From Geothermobacter sp964501815 (GTDB lineage Bacteria; Desulfobacterota; Desulfuromonadia; Desulfuromonadales; Geothermobacteraceae), in contig CAZCUR010000028.1 in the NCBI GenBank assembly GCA_964501815.1, positions 1 through 30,780 of the forward strand: DNA of 30,780 nt. The letters are read 5' to 3'. The notes below the pieces were generated by a model that did not search any database, was not told the DNA's origin, and was given only the letters and a program-made list of their open reading frames with translations. Every line of letters begins with the position of its first letter. The first letter of the stretch is position 1. The position numbers and the translations under genes were made by a program. This document shows positions 1 through 6,282 of the stretch, piece after piece.

Positions 1-2
1 TG

Positions 3-563
3 CCTGCAGCGGAGCTGCGCTTACTCCCTGGCATGGGGCATTCCCCCATGCGTGATGACAGCACTGAATTCCTGGCAGCCCTGCAAAAATGCCTGACTGA
101 ATTGCCCACACCTGCCAAAAAAACAAACCCGAAAGGCAGGCTTTCAGACAAAACAGTACTGAACCAACAGAATGCAACTGTTTCCGGGAGCTACAACACT
201 CTGCATATCAGAAACTGCCGAAACCTGATATTGCGCAACGTATGGGCGCATCAAATTGAAATTCTGGACTCCCAGATACGAATGGAGGGGATAACTGTTG
301 TGGCACCCGCTGAAAAAACCGGCATCAGTGTGACGCGTTCTACCATCGTTTTGACCGGTGCTGATATCACCGGAAGCGTCGGAATCCGCACAAACCAAAG
401 CCGTCTCGATTTGGCCGGGTTGCGATACCATGGCGACGGAAGCCCCATCTTGGGTACCGGCAAACCATCATCCCTTCTTCTCTCTACTGCAACGGCCTAC
501 AGTCATGGACAAACCAGGTCTTTGCAGGGGGATCGAGGTTTGAGGCCAGGAGAATCGATTTAA
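3..563 (+). CDS. C-terminal part of an alpha/beta-hydrolase-like protein continuing into a beta-helix region (5' end outside window)
   Basis: The frame is open to the left edge of the window, so the ATG at 33 is probably internal. The first residues, around LLPGMGHSPMRDDSTEFLAA, look like the end of an alpha/beta hydrolase, where GMGHS would carry the catalytic histidine and the helix after it closes the fold. After a Lys/Pro-rich linker (about 25 residues) the chain turns into short alternating hydrophobic strands such as LHIRNCRNLILRNVWA and GISVTRSTIVLTGADI. That pattern is typical of right-handed parallel beta-helix repeats. I do not recognise this combination as a named family. The last 30 or so residues lose the pattern, so a frameshift near 460-480 or a degenerate end is possible. 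Base composition is lower in GC than the genes downstream, which hints at transfer. Function is unknown. Confidence 0.55.
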   Translation, partial: PAAELRLLPGMGHSPMRDDSTEFLAALQKCLTELPTPAKKTNPKGRLSDKTVLNQQNATVSGSYNTLHIRNCRNLILRNVWAHQIEILDSQIRMEGITVVAPAEKTGISVTRSTIVLTGADITGSVGIRTNQSRLDLAGLRYHGDGSPILGTGKPSSLLLSTATAYSHGQTRSLQGDRGLRPGESI

Positions 564-601
564 ACCGGGCGGACACCCCAAAATATTGCCATCAAATATT
601 G

Positions 602-1660
602 ATGAACACTCCACATCGGCTCTGCCCCCGCCCCTTTGAATGGTTCGAAATTCACGCCGACGGCTCGGTCTTTCTCTGCTGTCCGGCCTGGCTGAAACGG
701 CCTGTGGGCAATCTGCTGACCCAGCCGGTTGACCAGATCTGGAACGGGCCGGTGGCCATTGAGTTGCGCAAGTCCGTCCTGAACGGCAGTTTTCACAACT
801 GCAGCCGTCGGCACTGTCCGCACCTCAAGCGCGCCGGCGGTCTGGTCGCACCGCTTGAGGACCTGGCGCCGGGACCGGCCAGAGAGGCGCTGGCTGCGGG
901 CCACAGCCTGCTCGACTTTCCGCCGCAAAAACTCAACCTCTGCTTTGACCCGCGCTGCAACCTGTCCTGCCCAAGCTGCCGCTGCGGAAAGAGCCGCCTA
1001 GCGCCGGCCGAAGCCGAACGGGTTGACCGCATCGCCGCCATGGTGCGCGAGGCCCTGCTCCCCCGGGCGGCGGAGGTCACCCTGAGCGGTTTCGGCGATC
1101 CCTTCGCCGCCCCCGGCTATCGCGCGCTGCTGGACTGGATATCTCCCGACACCTGCCCGTCGCTGCGCGCGGTGCGCCTGCACAGCAACGGTCAGCTCTT
1201 CACTGCCAAAGCCTGGCACAAGCTGCCGGGTTTGCATGGGCTGGTCACGGAGGTGGAAATCTCGGTCGACGCCGCCAGCGCGGACACCTATGCCCGCAAC
1301 CGTCCGGGCGGCGACTTTCAGCGTCTGCTCGACAATCTGGAGTTCATCGCCACACTCAATGTGCGACTGACCCTGAGCATGGTGGTGCAGGAGAACAATG
1401 TCGAGGAGATGATGGGGCTGGCCGAACTGGCGCGCAGCCTGAACGCGCGCTGCTACTTCAGCCGCCTGGTGAACTGGGGGACCTTTTCAACGGAGGATTA
1501 CCGGCGGCGCGCCATCCACCTGCCGGAGCACCCGTACCACCGGCGGTTGTTGGCAAACCTGGCGGACCTCGCCGGTCGAGGGGATGTTGACCTCGGCAAT
1601 CTGACCGACCTGGTCGAACCGGATCAGTCGAGGGGATCGAAGGCTTCCTTGCCCATGTAG
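602..1660 (+). CDS. Radical SAM protein with an N-terminal SPASM-like Cys cluster
   Basis: The radical SAM core is shown by the cluster-binding motif CNLSCPSC (Cys119, Cys123, Cys126), which would hold the 4Fe-4S cluster that cleaves S-adenosylmethionine. A TLSGFGDP segment lies where the family's glycine-rich SAM-contact motif is expected. Unusually, a SPASM-like auxiliary-cluster region comes before the core: Cys8, Cys26-Cys27, Cys67 and Cys72 lie around FEIHADGSVFLCCPAW and the motif CSRRHCPHL. In most SPASM proteins this region follows the core. The substrate cannot be told; relatives modify peptides, sugars or cofactors. The ATG at 602 is preferred over the TTG at 599, but neither has a good ribosome site. 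The last 12 codons run antisense through the 3' end of the rubredoxin gene. A link to the upstream gene (38 bp away) is possible but unproved. Confidence 0.8.
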   Translation: MNTPHRLCPRPFEWFEIHADGSVFLCCPAWLKRPVGNLLTQPVDQIWNGPVAIELRKSVLNGSFHNCSRRHCPHLKRAGGLVAPLEDLAPGPAREALAAGHSLLDFPPQKLNLCFDPRCNLSCPSCRCGKSRLAPAEAERVDRIAAMVREALLPRAAEVTLSGFGDPFAAPGYRALLDWISPDTCPSLRAVRLHSNGQLFTAKAWHKLPGLHGLVTEVEISVDAASADTYARNRPGGDFQRLLDNLEFIATLNVRLTLSMVVQENNVEEMMGLAELARSLNARCYFSRLVNWGTFSTEDYRRRAIHLPEHPYHRRLLANLADLAGRGDVDLGNLTDLVEPDQSRGSKASLPM

Positions 1661-1785
1661 CACAGCGGGCAGCACCAGTCGTCAGGCAGGTCGTCGAAGG
1701 CGGTTCCGGGCGGAATTTCGCCCATGGCGTCCCCCTGGGCGGGGTCGTAGATGTAGCCACAATTGGTACAAATGTATTTATCCAT
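1624..1785 (-). CDS. Rubredoxin (53 residues)
   Basis: This short gene encodes a one-iron electron carrier of the cytoplasm. The protein opens MDKYICTNCGYIYDP and holds the CxxC pair Cys6/Cys9 and the second pair Cys39/Cys42 in DDWCCPLC, the four ligands of the Fe(S-Cys)4 site. The core GEIPPGTAFDDLPDDW is the classic rubredoxin signature. An extra cysteine, Cys38, replaces the usual Val or Lys, and Tyr43 replaces the usual Gly after the last ligand. A GGAGG ribosome site sits 6-7 bases before the ATG. It converges on the radical SAM gene and their 3' ends overlap by 37 bp. Rubredoxins in anaerobes commonly serve oxygen and superoxide detoxification, but no partner is adjacent here. Confidence 0.93.
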   Translation of the reverse strand: MDKYICTNCGYIYDPAQGDAMGEIPPGTAFDDLPDDWCCPLCYMGKEAFDPLD

Positions 1786-1799
1786 GGCGCTCCTCCGGC

Positions 1800-1919
1800 G
1801 GCGGCTGAAAAGCCCCCATCTACTGCGTTGTCCTTGTCTTCGTCGCTGCGGAGTAGCCTCCGGCTACACCTCACTCCTCAGACTGCGTCCGCCTTGTATC
1901 TCGGGGCTTTTGAACCGCC
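1800..1919. repeat. 120-bp element with 17-bp imperfect terminal inverted repeats (MITE/REP-like)
   Basis: The ends 1800-1816 (GGCGGCTGAAAAGCCCC) and 1903-1919 (GGGGCTTTTGAACCGCC) are inverted copies matching at 15 of 17 positions. Inside, 1822-1837 and 1882-1897 are an imperfect direct repeat (13 of 16), and a hairpin GTAGCC-TCC-GGCTAC sits between them at 1853-1867. There is no coding sequence. The element abuts the rubredoxin ribosome site, so it lies in or just upstream of that gene's leader. The structure suggests a non-autonomous mobile or REP-type element; copies elsewhere in the genome would prove it. Confidence 0.6.
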
Positions 1920-1924
1920 TTTAG

Positions 1925-1952
1925 CCTTTCACCTTTACCCTTTAACCTTCCC
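1925..1952. repeat. Degenerate 7-bp tandem repeat (about four units)
   Basis: The stretch reads as CCTTTCA, CCTTTAC, CCTTTAA and CCTTCCC, four head-to-tail heptamers with the consensus CCTTTMM. It is intergenic, six bases past the inverted-repeat element. No function can be assigned. Confidence 0.5.
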
Positions 1953-1955
1953 CCT

Positions 1956-2009
1956 GACCCGGACTATCTTCTGCCGCTACCGGCAACAGCCCATCGAAGA
2001 GTCCGGGTC
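1956..2009 (-). terminator. Two-tier hairpin just after the MetF-like gene, possible terminator
   Basis: A perfect 10-bp inverted repeat GACCCGGACT (1956-1965) and AGTCCGGGTC (2000-2009) encloses a second stem, TGCCG-CTAC-CGGCA, at 1972-1985. The outer stem overlaps the stop codon of the minus-strand MetF-like gene. No T tract follows on either strand, so it may be an RNA-stabilising or Rho-assisted 3' end rather than a standard intrinsic terminator. Confidence 0.45.
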
Positions 2010-2748
2010 AAAGAATCCCCTCCAGGTACTTTTTGATATCGGCACGGATCGGCATGATGTAGGCGCTGGTGTTGCGGGCGCGCACGAAGTGCAGCGCGCG
2101 CCGGGTGAACTGCCGGTTCCACTCCAGGGTCGGCTCGAAGTCGGGCGGAAAGAAGCCGTTGTTCTTGTTCTCCCAGTAGGCCTGGCTCTTTTCGGTCAGC
2201 ACCGGCGCAATGCCCCACCAGACATCGAGACCGATGAGCAGGTCGGCCCAGATCTCCATGAAGCGCAGGTCGAAAAAGGGCTGGGTAAAAAAGCCGTCGG
2301 CGCCGGCCTGCAGCTTGGCGCGCACGTAGTCGAGCTCCTCCTTGACGCCGCTGCGATAGGGATCGAGCCCGGCGTAGACCTTCACCCCCGGCAGCTCCCG
2401 TTTCAGTCTGGCGATGAAATCTGTGACCGGAGTGCGGTAGGTGCGGTGCATCATATCCTGCGGCGGATCTCCGGAGATAGCCAGCACCGCCGGGCATTTG
2501 CTGCGCCGGATGGGCTCAAGAAAGGGCCAGTCGGCCTCGATGTCGAAGTCGATGGCGCGCAGGTGGGGAATGACCCGGTCGATGTGGGGAGCAATGAGCT
2601 CGCCCGCCTCCCAGGCCCGCAATGGAAACTGCAGCAGATCAGGCAGGTTGATGGTTCTGATGTTCGGAAAATTCTCCCGTACCAGCGCAAGGTCACGCTC
2701 CAGCACCTCACGTGACCGGGGCACCAGTTCAATGGCAATTTCGCCCAT
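2008..2748 (-). CDS. Methylenetetrahydrofolate reductase-like protein (compact MetF homologue)
   Basis: The 246-residue protein has the outline of the MetF TIM barrel, which uses FAD to interconvert 5,10-methylene- and 5-methyl-tetrahydrofolate. The opening IAIELVPRS matches the family's first strand (FEFFPP in well-known members), with the catalytic Glu in place. IPHLRAID, AISGDPP, LDPYRSG and GADGFFTQPFFD fit the strand order expected further along. It is about 50 residues shorter than E. coli MetF, and a one-carbon enzyme with another partner or substrate is possible. The ATG at 2748 is chosen because GGAGAAGGACTGAT precedes it and it lies one base after the stop of the VOC gene. The longer upstream open frame runs antiphase through that gene. 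The two genes form an operon by spacing. Confidence 0.72.
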   Translation of the reverse strand: MGEIAIELVPRSREVLERDLALVRENFPNIRTINLPDLLQFPLRAWEAGELIAPHIDRVIPHLRAIDFDIEADWPFLEPIRRSKCPAVLAISGDPPQDMMHRTYRTPVTDFIARLKRELPGVKVYAGLDPYRSGVKEELDYVRAKLQAGADGFFTQPFFDLRFMEIWADLLIGLDVWWGIAPVLTEKSQAYWENKNNGFFPPDFEPTLEWNRQFTRRALHFVRARNTSAYIMPIRADIKKYLEGIL

Positions 2749-2749
2749 A

Positions 2750-3163
2750 TCAGTCCTTCTCCTTCGATGATCCCAGCACCAGCAGGTAGCCGTCCGGGTC
2801 GTGCAGCCAGATCTCCCGCCGACCGTGCTCCTGGTCATCCAGTTCATAGAGCAGGTGCAGACCGTGCCGGTCGATGGCGCGGACAACGTTTTCCAGGTCG
2901 GGGACCTCCAGGTCGATGGTGACGCCGACGCCGCGAGGATGGCGTTCGATGTGCTCGAACAGGGCCGGGTGGGACGCCTCCAGGTGCTCTGTAGCGCGAA
3001 AGAGGATGGCGGCATCGCCGCGCCGGAGCAGAAGGAGCGCCGGAAAGGCCCGCCCCGGCTCGATGCGTTGCAGATTCAGCCCCAAAATATCGTGATAAAA
3101 CCGTGCGGTGCGTTCCAGGTCATCGACCGCCAGCGTCAGTACCAGTCCCAGCCCTGATTCCAT
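2750..3163 (-). CDS. VOC-family (glyoxalase/dioxygenase fold) protein
   Basis: The 137-residue protein carries two beta-alpha-beta-beta-beta units of the vicinal oxygen chelate fold. The first holds LTLAVDDLERTARFYHDILG, and the second holds VGVTIDLEVPDLENVVRAID and ends in IWLHDPDGYLLVL, a classic VOC end. The family binds a divalent metal and includes glyoxalase I, extradiol dioxygenases and resistance proteins, so the substrate is not predictable. The Met at 3163 begins just before the first strand and is preferred over the upstream Met at 3199, whose extra residues look unrelated. It is translationally close to the MetF-like gene downstream and divergent from folK. Confidence 0.82.
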   Translation of the reverse strand: MESGLGLVLTLAVDDLERTARFYHDILGLNLQRIEPGRAFPALLLLRRGDAAILFRATEHLEASHPALFEHIERHPRGVGVTIDLEVPDLENVVRAIDRHGLHLLYELDDQEHGRREIWLHDPDGYLLVLGSSKEKD

Positions 3164-3210
3164 GCCGGCCTTTGTAGCACGCCCCAAGCCGGCCCGCAAC
3201 CGTGCAGCAG

Positions 3211-3240
3211 TTGACCCTTTCGGCAGGGGCGTGATTTAAT
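3211..3240 (+). promoter_or_regulatory. Candidate sigma-70 promoter for folK
   Basis: TTGACC at 3211-3216 and TTTAAT at 3235-3240 are separated by 18 bases, close to the sigma-70 consensus. The -10 box ends 29 bases before the folK start codon, giving a short leader. The call is by pattern only. Confidence 0.45.
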
Positions 3241-3269
3241 GCGCCTTTGCTGCAACGGGAAGGTTCGCC

Positions 3270-3767
3270 ATGATTCACGCCCACCTCGGATTGGGGTCCA
3301 ACCTGGACGACCCGCAGGCCTGGCTCGCGCGCGGGCGTGAAGCCCTGGCCGGGCTGGGCGGTTCCACCCTGGTCGCGGTCTCCAGCCTGTGGCAGACGGC
3401 GCCCATCGGCGGGCCGGCCGGTCAGAACGACTACCTGAATGCAGCCGTCACCCTGGCAACCAGCCTGTCACCCCGGGAACTGCTGGCAGCCGTCCTGGGC
3501 ATCGAAAAGGACTGTGGCCGCCAGCGTCAGCAACGCTGGGGGCCGCGCACCCTTGATATCGACATTCTGCTCTACGGCGATATGATCATCGACGACGTCA
3601 ACCTGATACTGCCGCATCCCCGGATGCACGAACGGGCCTTCGTGCTCGAACCTTTGGCCGAAATCGCTCCGACCGCCCGACATCCCATCCTTGACCAAAC
3701 GGTGGCGGAACTGCTCCAGCGTCTGGCGCCCGGTCAGGCCTGCCGCAAACTGGGAAACTGGTCATGA
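3270..3767 (+). CDS. folK: 2-amino-4-hydroxy-6-hydroxymethyldihydropteridine pyrophosphokinase
   Basis: FolK transfers pyrophosphate from ATP to 6-hydroxymethyl-7,8-dihydropterin in cytoplasmic folate synthesis. The 165-residue length is normal. The opening HLGLGSNLDDP is the family start. QNDYLNAAV and the signature RWGPRTLDIDILLYG (which holds the magnesium-binding aspartates) are present, followed by LPHPRMHERAFVLEPLAEI. Its start follows a candidate promoter at 3211-3240, and its TGA overlaps the ATG of the next gene in ATGA, so the two are co-translated. No irregularity is seen. Confidence 0.97.
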   Translation: MIHAHLGLGSNLDDPQAWLARGREALAGLGGSTLVAVSSLWQTAPIGGPAGQNDYLNAAVTLATSLSPRELLAAVLGIEKDCGRQRQQRWGPRTLDIDILLYGDMIIDDVNLILPHPRMHERAFVLEPLAEIAPTARHPILDQTVAELLQRLAPGQACRKLGNWS

Positions 3768-4027
3768 TCCGCCTGCTGCTGCTTGCCATCTTCTGCTTTC
3801 TGCTTTACACCATCTGGACGGCGCTGCGCGCCATCGTCGGATCCACCCGGCCACGGCGGCCGGAAGAGCGCCCGGAAAAATCGGCCGGTGGCGAGGAGAT
3901 GGTGCAGGACCCGGTCTGCGGCACCTACGTACCGGCGTCCGACGCCGTCTGGGCCCGCATCGGAGGCAAACGCCTCTGTTTCTGCAGCGAAGAATGCCGG
4001 GACGCCTACCGTGCCGGCAAACGATAA
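3764..4027 (+). CDS. Small membrane-anchored protein with a YHS/TRASH-like Cys motif
   Basis: The 87-residue product starts with one hydrophobic helix (residues 2-25) and a basic Pro/Arg linker, then a domain with DPVCGTYV (Cys52) and LCFCSEECRDAY (Cys72, Cys74, Cys78). This spacing resembles YHS and TRASH domains, small metal-binding modules of metal transporters and sensors. The hydrophobic start suggests anchoring in the inner membrane, with the Cys domain probably on the cytoplasmic side given the basic linker. It overlaps folK by 4 bp, an arrangement that says more about expression than function. Function is unknown; a metal or redox role is an inference from the cysteines. Confidence 0.8.
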   Translation: MIRLLLLAIFCFLLYTIWTALRAIVGSTRPRRPEERPEKSAGGEEMVQDPVCGTYVPASDAVWARIGGKRLCFCSEECRDAYRAGKR

Positions 4028-4051
4028 CGCCTAACCACAGGAGTCCAAACC

Positions 4052-4696
4052 ATGAAATTCTTCATCGATACCGCCGAAGTTGACGAAATCCGCGCCGCCT
4101 GTGACCTGGGCCTGGTTGACGGCGTCACCACCAACCCGAGCCTGATCGCCAAAAGCGGTCGTGATATCCGCGAGGTCATTACCGAGATCTGCGGCATCGT
4201 AGACGGACCGGTTTCCGCCGAAGTCATCGCCCTGGACGCCCCGGGCATGCTTGCCGAGGGGCGCGAGCTGGCCAAAATCGACGACAAGGTGGTCATCAAG
4301 GTCCCCATGACCGAAGAAGGCCTGAAGGCGACCAAGGTCTTTGCCGCCGAAGGAATTCGCACCAACGTCACCCTGGTCTTCTCCCCCCTGCAGGCGCTGC
4401 TGGCCGCCAAGGCCGGTGCCACCTTCGTCTCCCCCTTCGTCGGCCGTCTGGACGATGTCGGCCACGACGGCATGGAGGGTATCGACCAGATTCGCACCAT
4501 CTTCGACAACTACGGCTATGCCACCGAGATCATCGTCGCCTCGGTGCGCAGCCCGATGCACGTGCTCGCCGCCGCCACCATCGGCGCCGATATCGCCACC
4601 ATCCCCTTCAAGGTGATGCAGCAGCTCGCCAAACACCCTCTGACCGACATCGGCATCGAAAAATTCCTCGCCGACCATCAGAAAAATCAGCACTGA
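4052..4696 (+). CDS. Transaldolase / fructose-6-phosphate aldolase family protein
   Basis: The 214-residue length fits the short (subfamily 3) transaldolases and FSA-type aldolases. MKFFIDTAEVDEIR and GVTTNPSLIAKSG form the first strands. Lys83 in KVVIKVPMT is the Schiff-base lysine, and TNVTLVFSPLQA, FVSPFVGRLDD and the final IPFKVMQQLAKHP are family hallmarks. The enzyme moves a dihydroxyacetone unit between sugar phosphates (non-oxidative pentose phosphate pathway) or cleaves fructose 6-phosphate; sequence alone does not decide. An AGGAG site sits 8-9 bases before the ATG. The ribulose-phosphate epimerase at 12490 could serve the same pathway. Confidence 0.93.
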   Translation: MKFFIDTAEVDEIRAACDLGLVDGVTTNPSLIAKSGRDIREVITEICGIVDGPVSAEVIALDAPGMLAEGRELAKIDDKVVIKVPMTEEGLKATKVFAAEGIRTNVTLVFSPLQALLAAKAGATFVSPFVGRLDDVGHDGMEGIDQIRTIFDNYGYATEIIVASVRSPMHVLAAATIGADIATIPFKVMQQLAKHPLTDIGIEKFLADHQKNQH

Positions 4697-4722
4697 AGGG
4701 CATGAAAAGGGCAAGAAAGACT

Positions 4723-4777
4723 GGCCCGTCCCTCCCGGTCTGCTAAACTTGAACGCTGCGGCCGGGAAGGACGGGCC
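4723..4777 (+). terminator. Long-stem terminator after the transaldolase gene
   Basis: GGCCCGTCCCTCCCGG (4723-4738) pairs with CCGGGAAGGACGGGCC (4762-4777), 15 of 16 positions, across a 23-base loop. TTCCTTTATC follows. It begins 26 bases after the stop codon. The stem is strong but the T tract is broken and the loop long. Confidence 0.6.
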
Positions 4778-4808
4778 TTCCTTTATCCAAAAAAGTGGTC
4801 AGACCACC

Positions 4809-4837
4809 TTGACCTGAAGGCCAAAAAGGATTAAAAC
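4809..4837 (+). promoter_or_regulatory. Candidate promoter giving sucC a leader of about 260 bases
   Basis: TTGACC at 4809-4814 and TAAAAC at 4832-4837 are 17 bases apart. The next coding start is sucC at 5107, so use of this promoter would make a long untranslated leader. The stretch 4697-5106 (410 bases) holds no convincing gene: only the terminator above, this promoter, the hairpin at 4905-4937, and shorter stems such as GACGG/CCGTC (about 5018-5035) and CCGG/CCGG near 5053-5068. Confidence 0.35.
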
Positions 4838-4904
4838 AGCCTGCCGTATACCGGGCAACAGCCCGACATAACAATGTTTTATGTTTATTTTGCCGTCTGG
4901 CCGT

Positions 4905-4937
4905 GACGATTTTCTGGCTCCTCTTATGAAAATCGTC
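4905..4937 (+). promoter_or_regulatory. Perfect 10-bp hairpin in the sucC leader
   Basis: GACGATTTTC (4905-4914) and GAAAATCGTC (4928-4937) are exact inverted copies around a 13-base loop that contains CTCCT, an anti-Shine-Dalgarno-like string. There is no T tract, so it is not a normal terminator. It may be an operator or an RNA control element. I could not match the leader to a riboswitch I know. Confidence 0.45.
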
Positions 4938-5106
4938 TGACCAGAGCTGGTTTGGGATTGTCGCGTCACCGGGCAGAGTGACCCTCGGGGAGAGCAGCAT
5001 CGCCAGAAGTCAGATCGACGGTGGTACGTCCGTCGAATGGTTTTCCAAGGTGCCGGCCCCAAGACCGGAGCAACTTTCCAACCCACTTAGGTCAGGTGAG
5101 GAGCCT

Positions 5107-6270
5107 ATGAACATTCACGAGTATCAGGCAAAGGCGATCCTCCGGAACTTCGGCGTACCCGTTCCGGAAGGTCACGTGGTCTACAACAGCAACTCTGCGC
5201 GCGACTGGGCCCGCCGTCTCGGTGACGGCCCCTGGGCAGTCAAGGCGCAGATTCACGCCGGCGGCCGCGGCAAGGCGGGCGGGGTCAAGATCGCCAAGAC
5301 CCCCGATGAGGTCAAACAGATCGCCCGCGAGATGTTCGGCATGACGCTGGTGACCCACCAGACCGGCCCTGAGGGCCGGGTGGTCAAGCGTGTTCTGGTC
5401 GAAGCCGGCTGCAACATCGCCGACGAATTCTACGTCTCCTTCCTGGTGGACCGCGCCAGCGGCCGGGTCACCATGATGGCTTCCGCCGAAGGCGGTATGG
5501 ACATCGAGGAAGTCGCCGCCAAGACCCCCGAAAAGATCTTCTTCGAATCGATCGACCCGCTCACCGGCATGACCGCCTATCAGGCCCGCAAGGTGGCCTT
5601 CAAGCTCGGCTTCGCCATGCCTCAGGTGAAGCAGGCGGTGCCCCTGTTCCAGAATCTGTACAAGGCCTTCGTCGAAGCCGACTGCAGCCTGCTGGAAATC
5701 AACCCGCTGGTGCTGACCGCCGAAGGCAACCTGCTCTGTCTTGACGCCAAGCTCAACTTTGACGACAACGCCCTCTTCCGCCACCTGCGCATCCGTGACC
5801 TGCGCGACTACGACGAAGAGGATCCGATGGAGATCGAGGCCAGCCAGTACGACCTCTCCTACATCTCCCTCGACGGCAACATCGGCTGCATGGTCAACGG
5901 TGCCGGCCTGGCCATGGCGACCATGGATATCATCAAGCACTACGGCGGCGAGCCGGCCAACTTCCTCGACGTCGGCGGCGGCGCCACCATCGAGCGCGTC
6001 ACCGAAGCGTTCAAGATCATTCTCTCCGACAGCAAGGTCAAGGGCATCCTGGTCAACATCTTCGGCGGCATCATGAAGTGTGATGTCATCGCCACCGGGG
6101 TCATCGAGGCCGCCAAGCAGGTGGGCGTCAGCGTTCCTCTGGTGGTCCGCCTCGAAGGAACCAACGTCGACAAAGGCAAGCAGATGCTGGCTGAATCGGG
6201 GCTGAACATCGTCAGCGCCGACGGCATGGCGGACGCCGCGGAAAAGATCGTCAAGGCTGTCAACGGCTAA
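5107..6270 (+). CDS. sucC: Succinyl-CoA synthetase beta subunit
   Basis: SucC forms, with SucD, the TCA-cycle enzyme that interconverts succinyl-CoA and succinate with phosphorylation of ADP or GDP. The 387 residues are full length: MNIHEYQAKAIL opens the ATP-grasp region, with KAQIHAGGRGKAGG for nucleotide binding, LEINPLVLT and LDAKLNFDDNA for magnesium, and GNIGCMVNGAGLAMATMD, NIFGGIMKCD in the C-terminal CoA-ligase domain. The ATG at 5107 is chosen because it fits the family start and GTGAGGAG precedes it. The open frame reaches further up to 4978, but those residues match nothing. It lies 12 bases before sucD. Confidence 0.97.
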   Translation: MNIHEYQAKAILRNFGVPVPEGHVVYNSNSARDWARRLGDGPWAVKAQIHAGGRGKAGGVKIAKTPDEVKQIAREMFGMTLVTHQTGPEGRVVKRVLVEAGCNIADEFYVSFLVDRASGRVTMMASAEGGMDIEEVAAKTPEKIFFESIDPLTGMTAYQARKVAFKLGFAMPQVKQAVPLFQNLYKAFVEADCSLLEINPLVLTAEGNLLCLDAKLNFDDNALFRHLRIRDLRDYDEEDPMEIEASQYDLSYISLDGNIGCMVNGAGLAMATMDIIKHYGGEPANFLDVGGGATIERVTEAFKIILSDSKVKGILVNIFGGIMKCDVIATGVIEAAKQVGVSVPLVVRLEGTNVDKGKQMLAESGLNIVSADGMADAAEKIVKAVNG

Positions 6271-6282
6271 GGAGAGAAAGCA

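Noticed and set aside
4697..5106. A known riboswitch class before sucC
   Set aside because: I could not match the conserved core of any class I know (TPP, cobalamin, c-di-GMP and others), so only an unassigned structured leader is reported.
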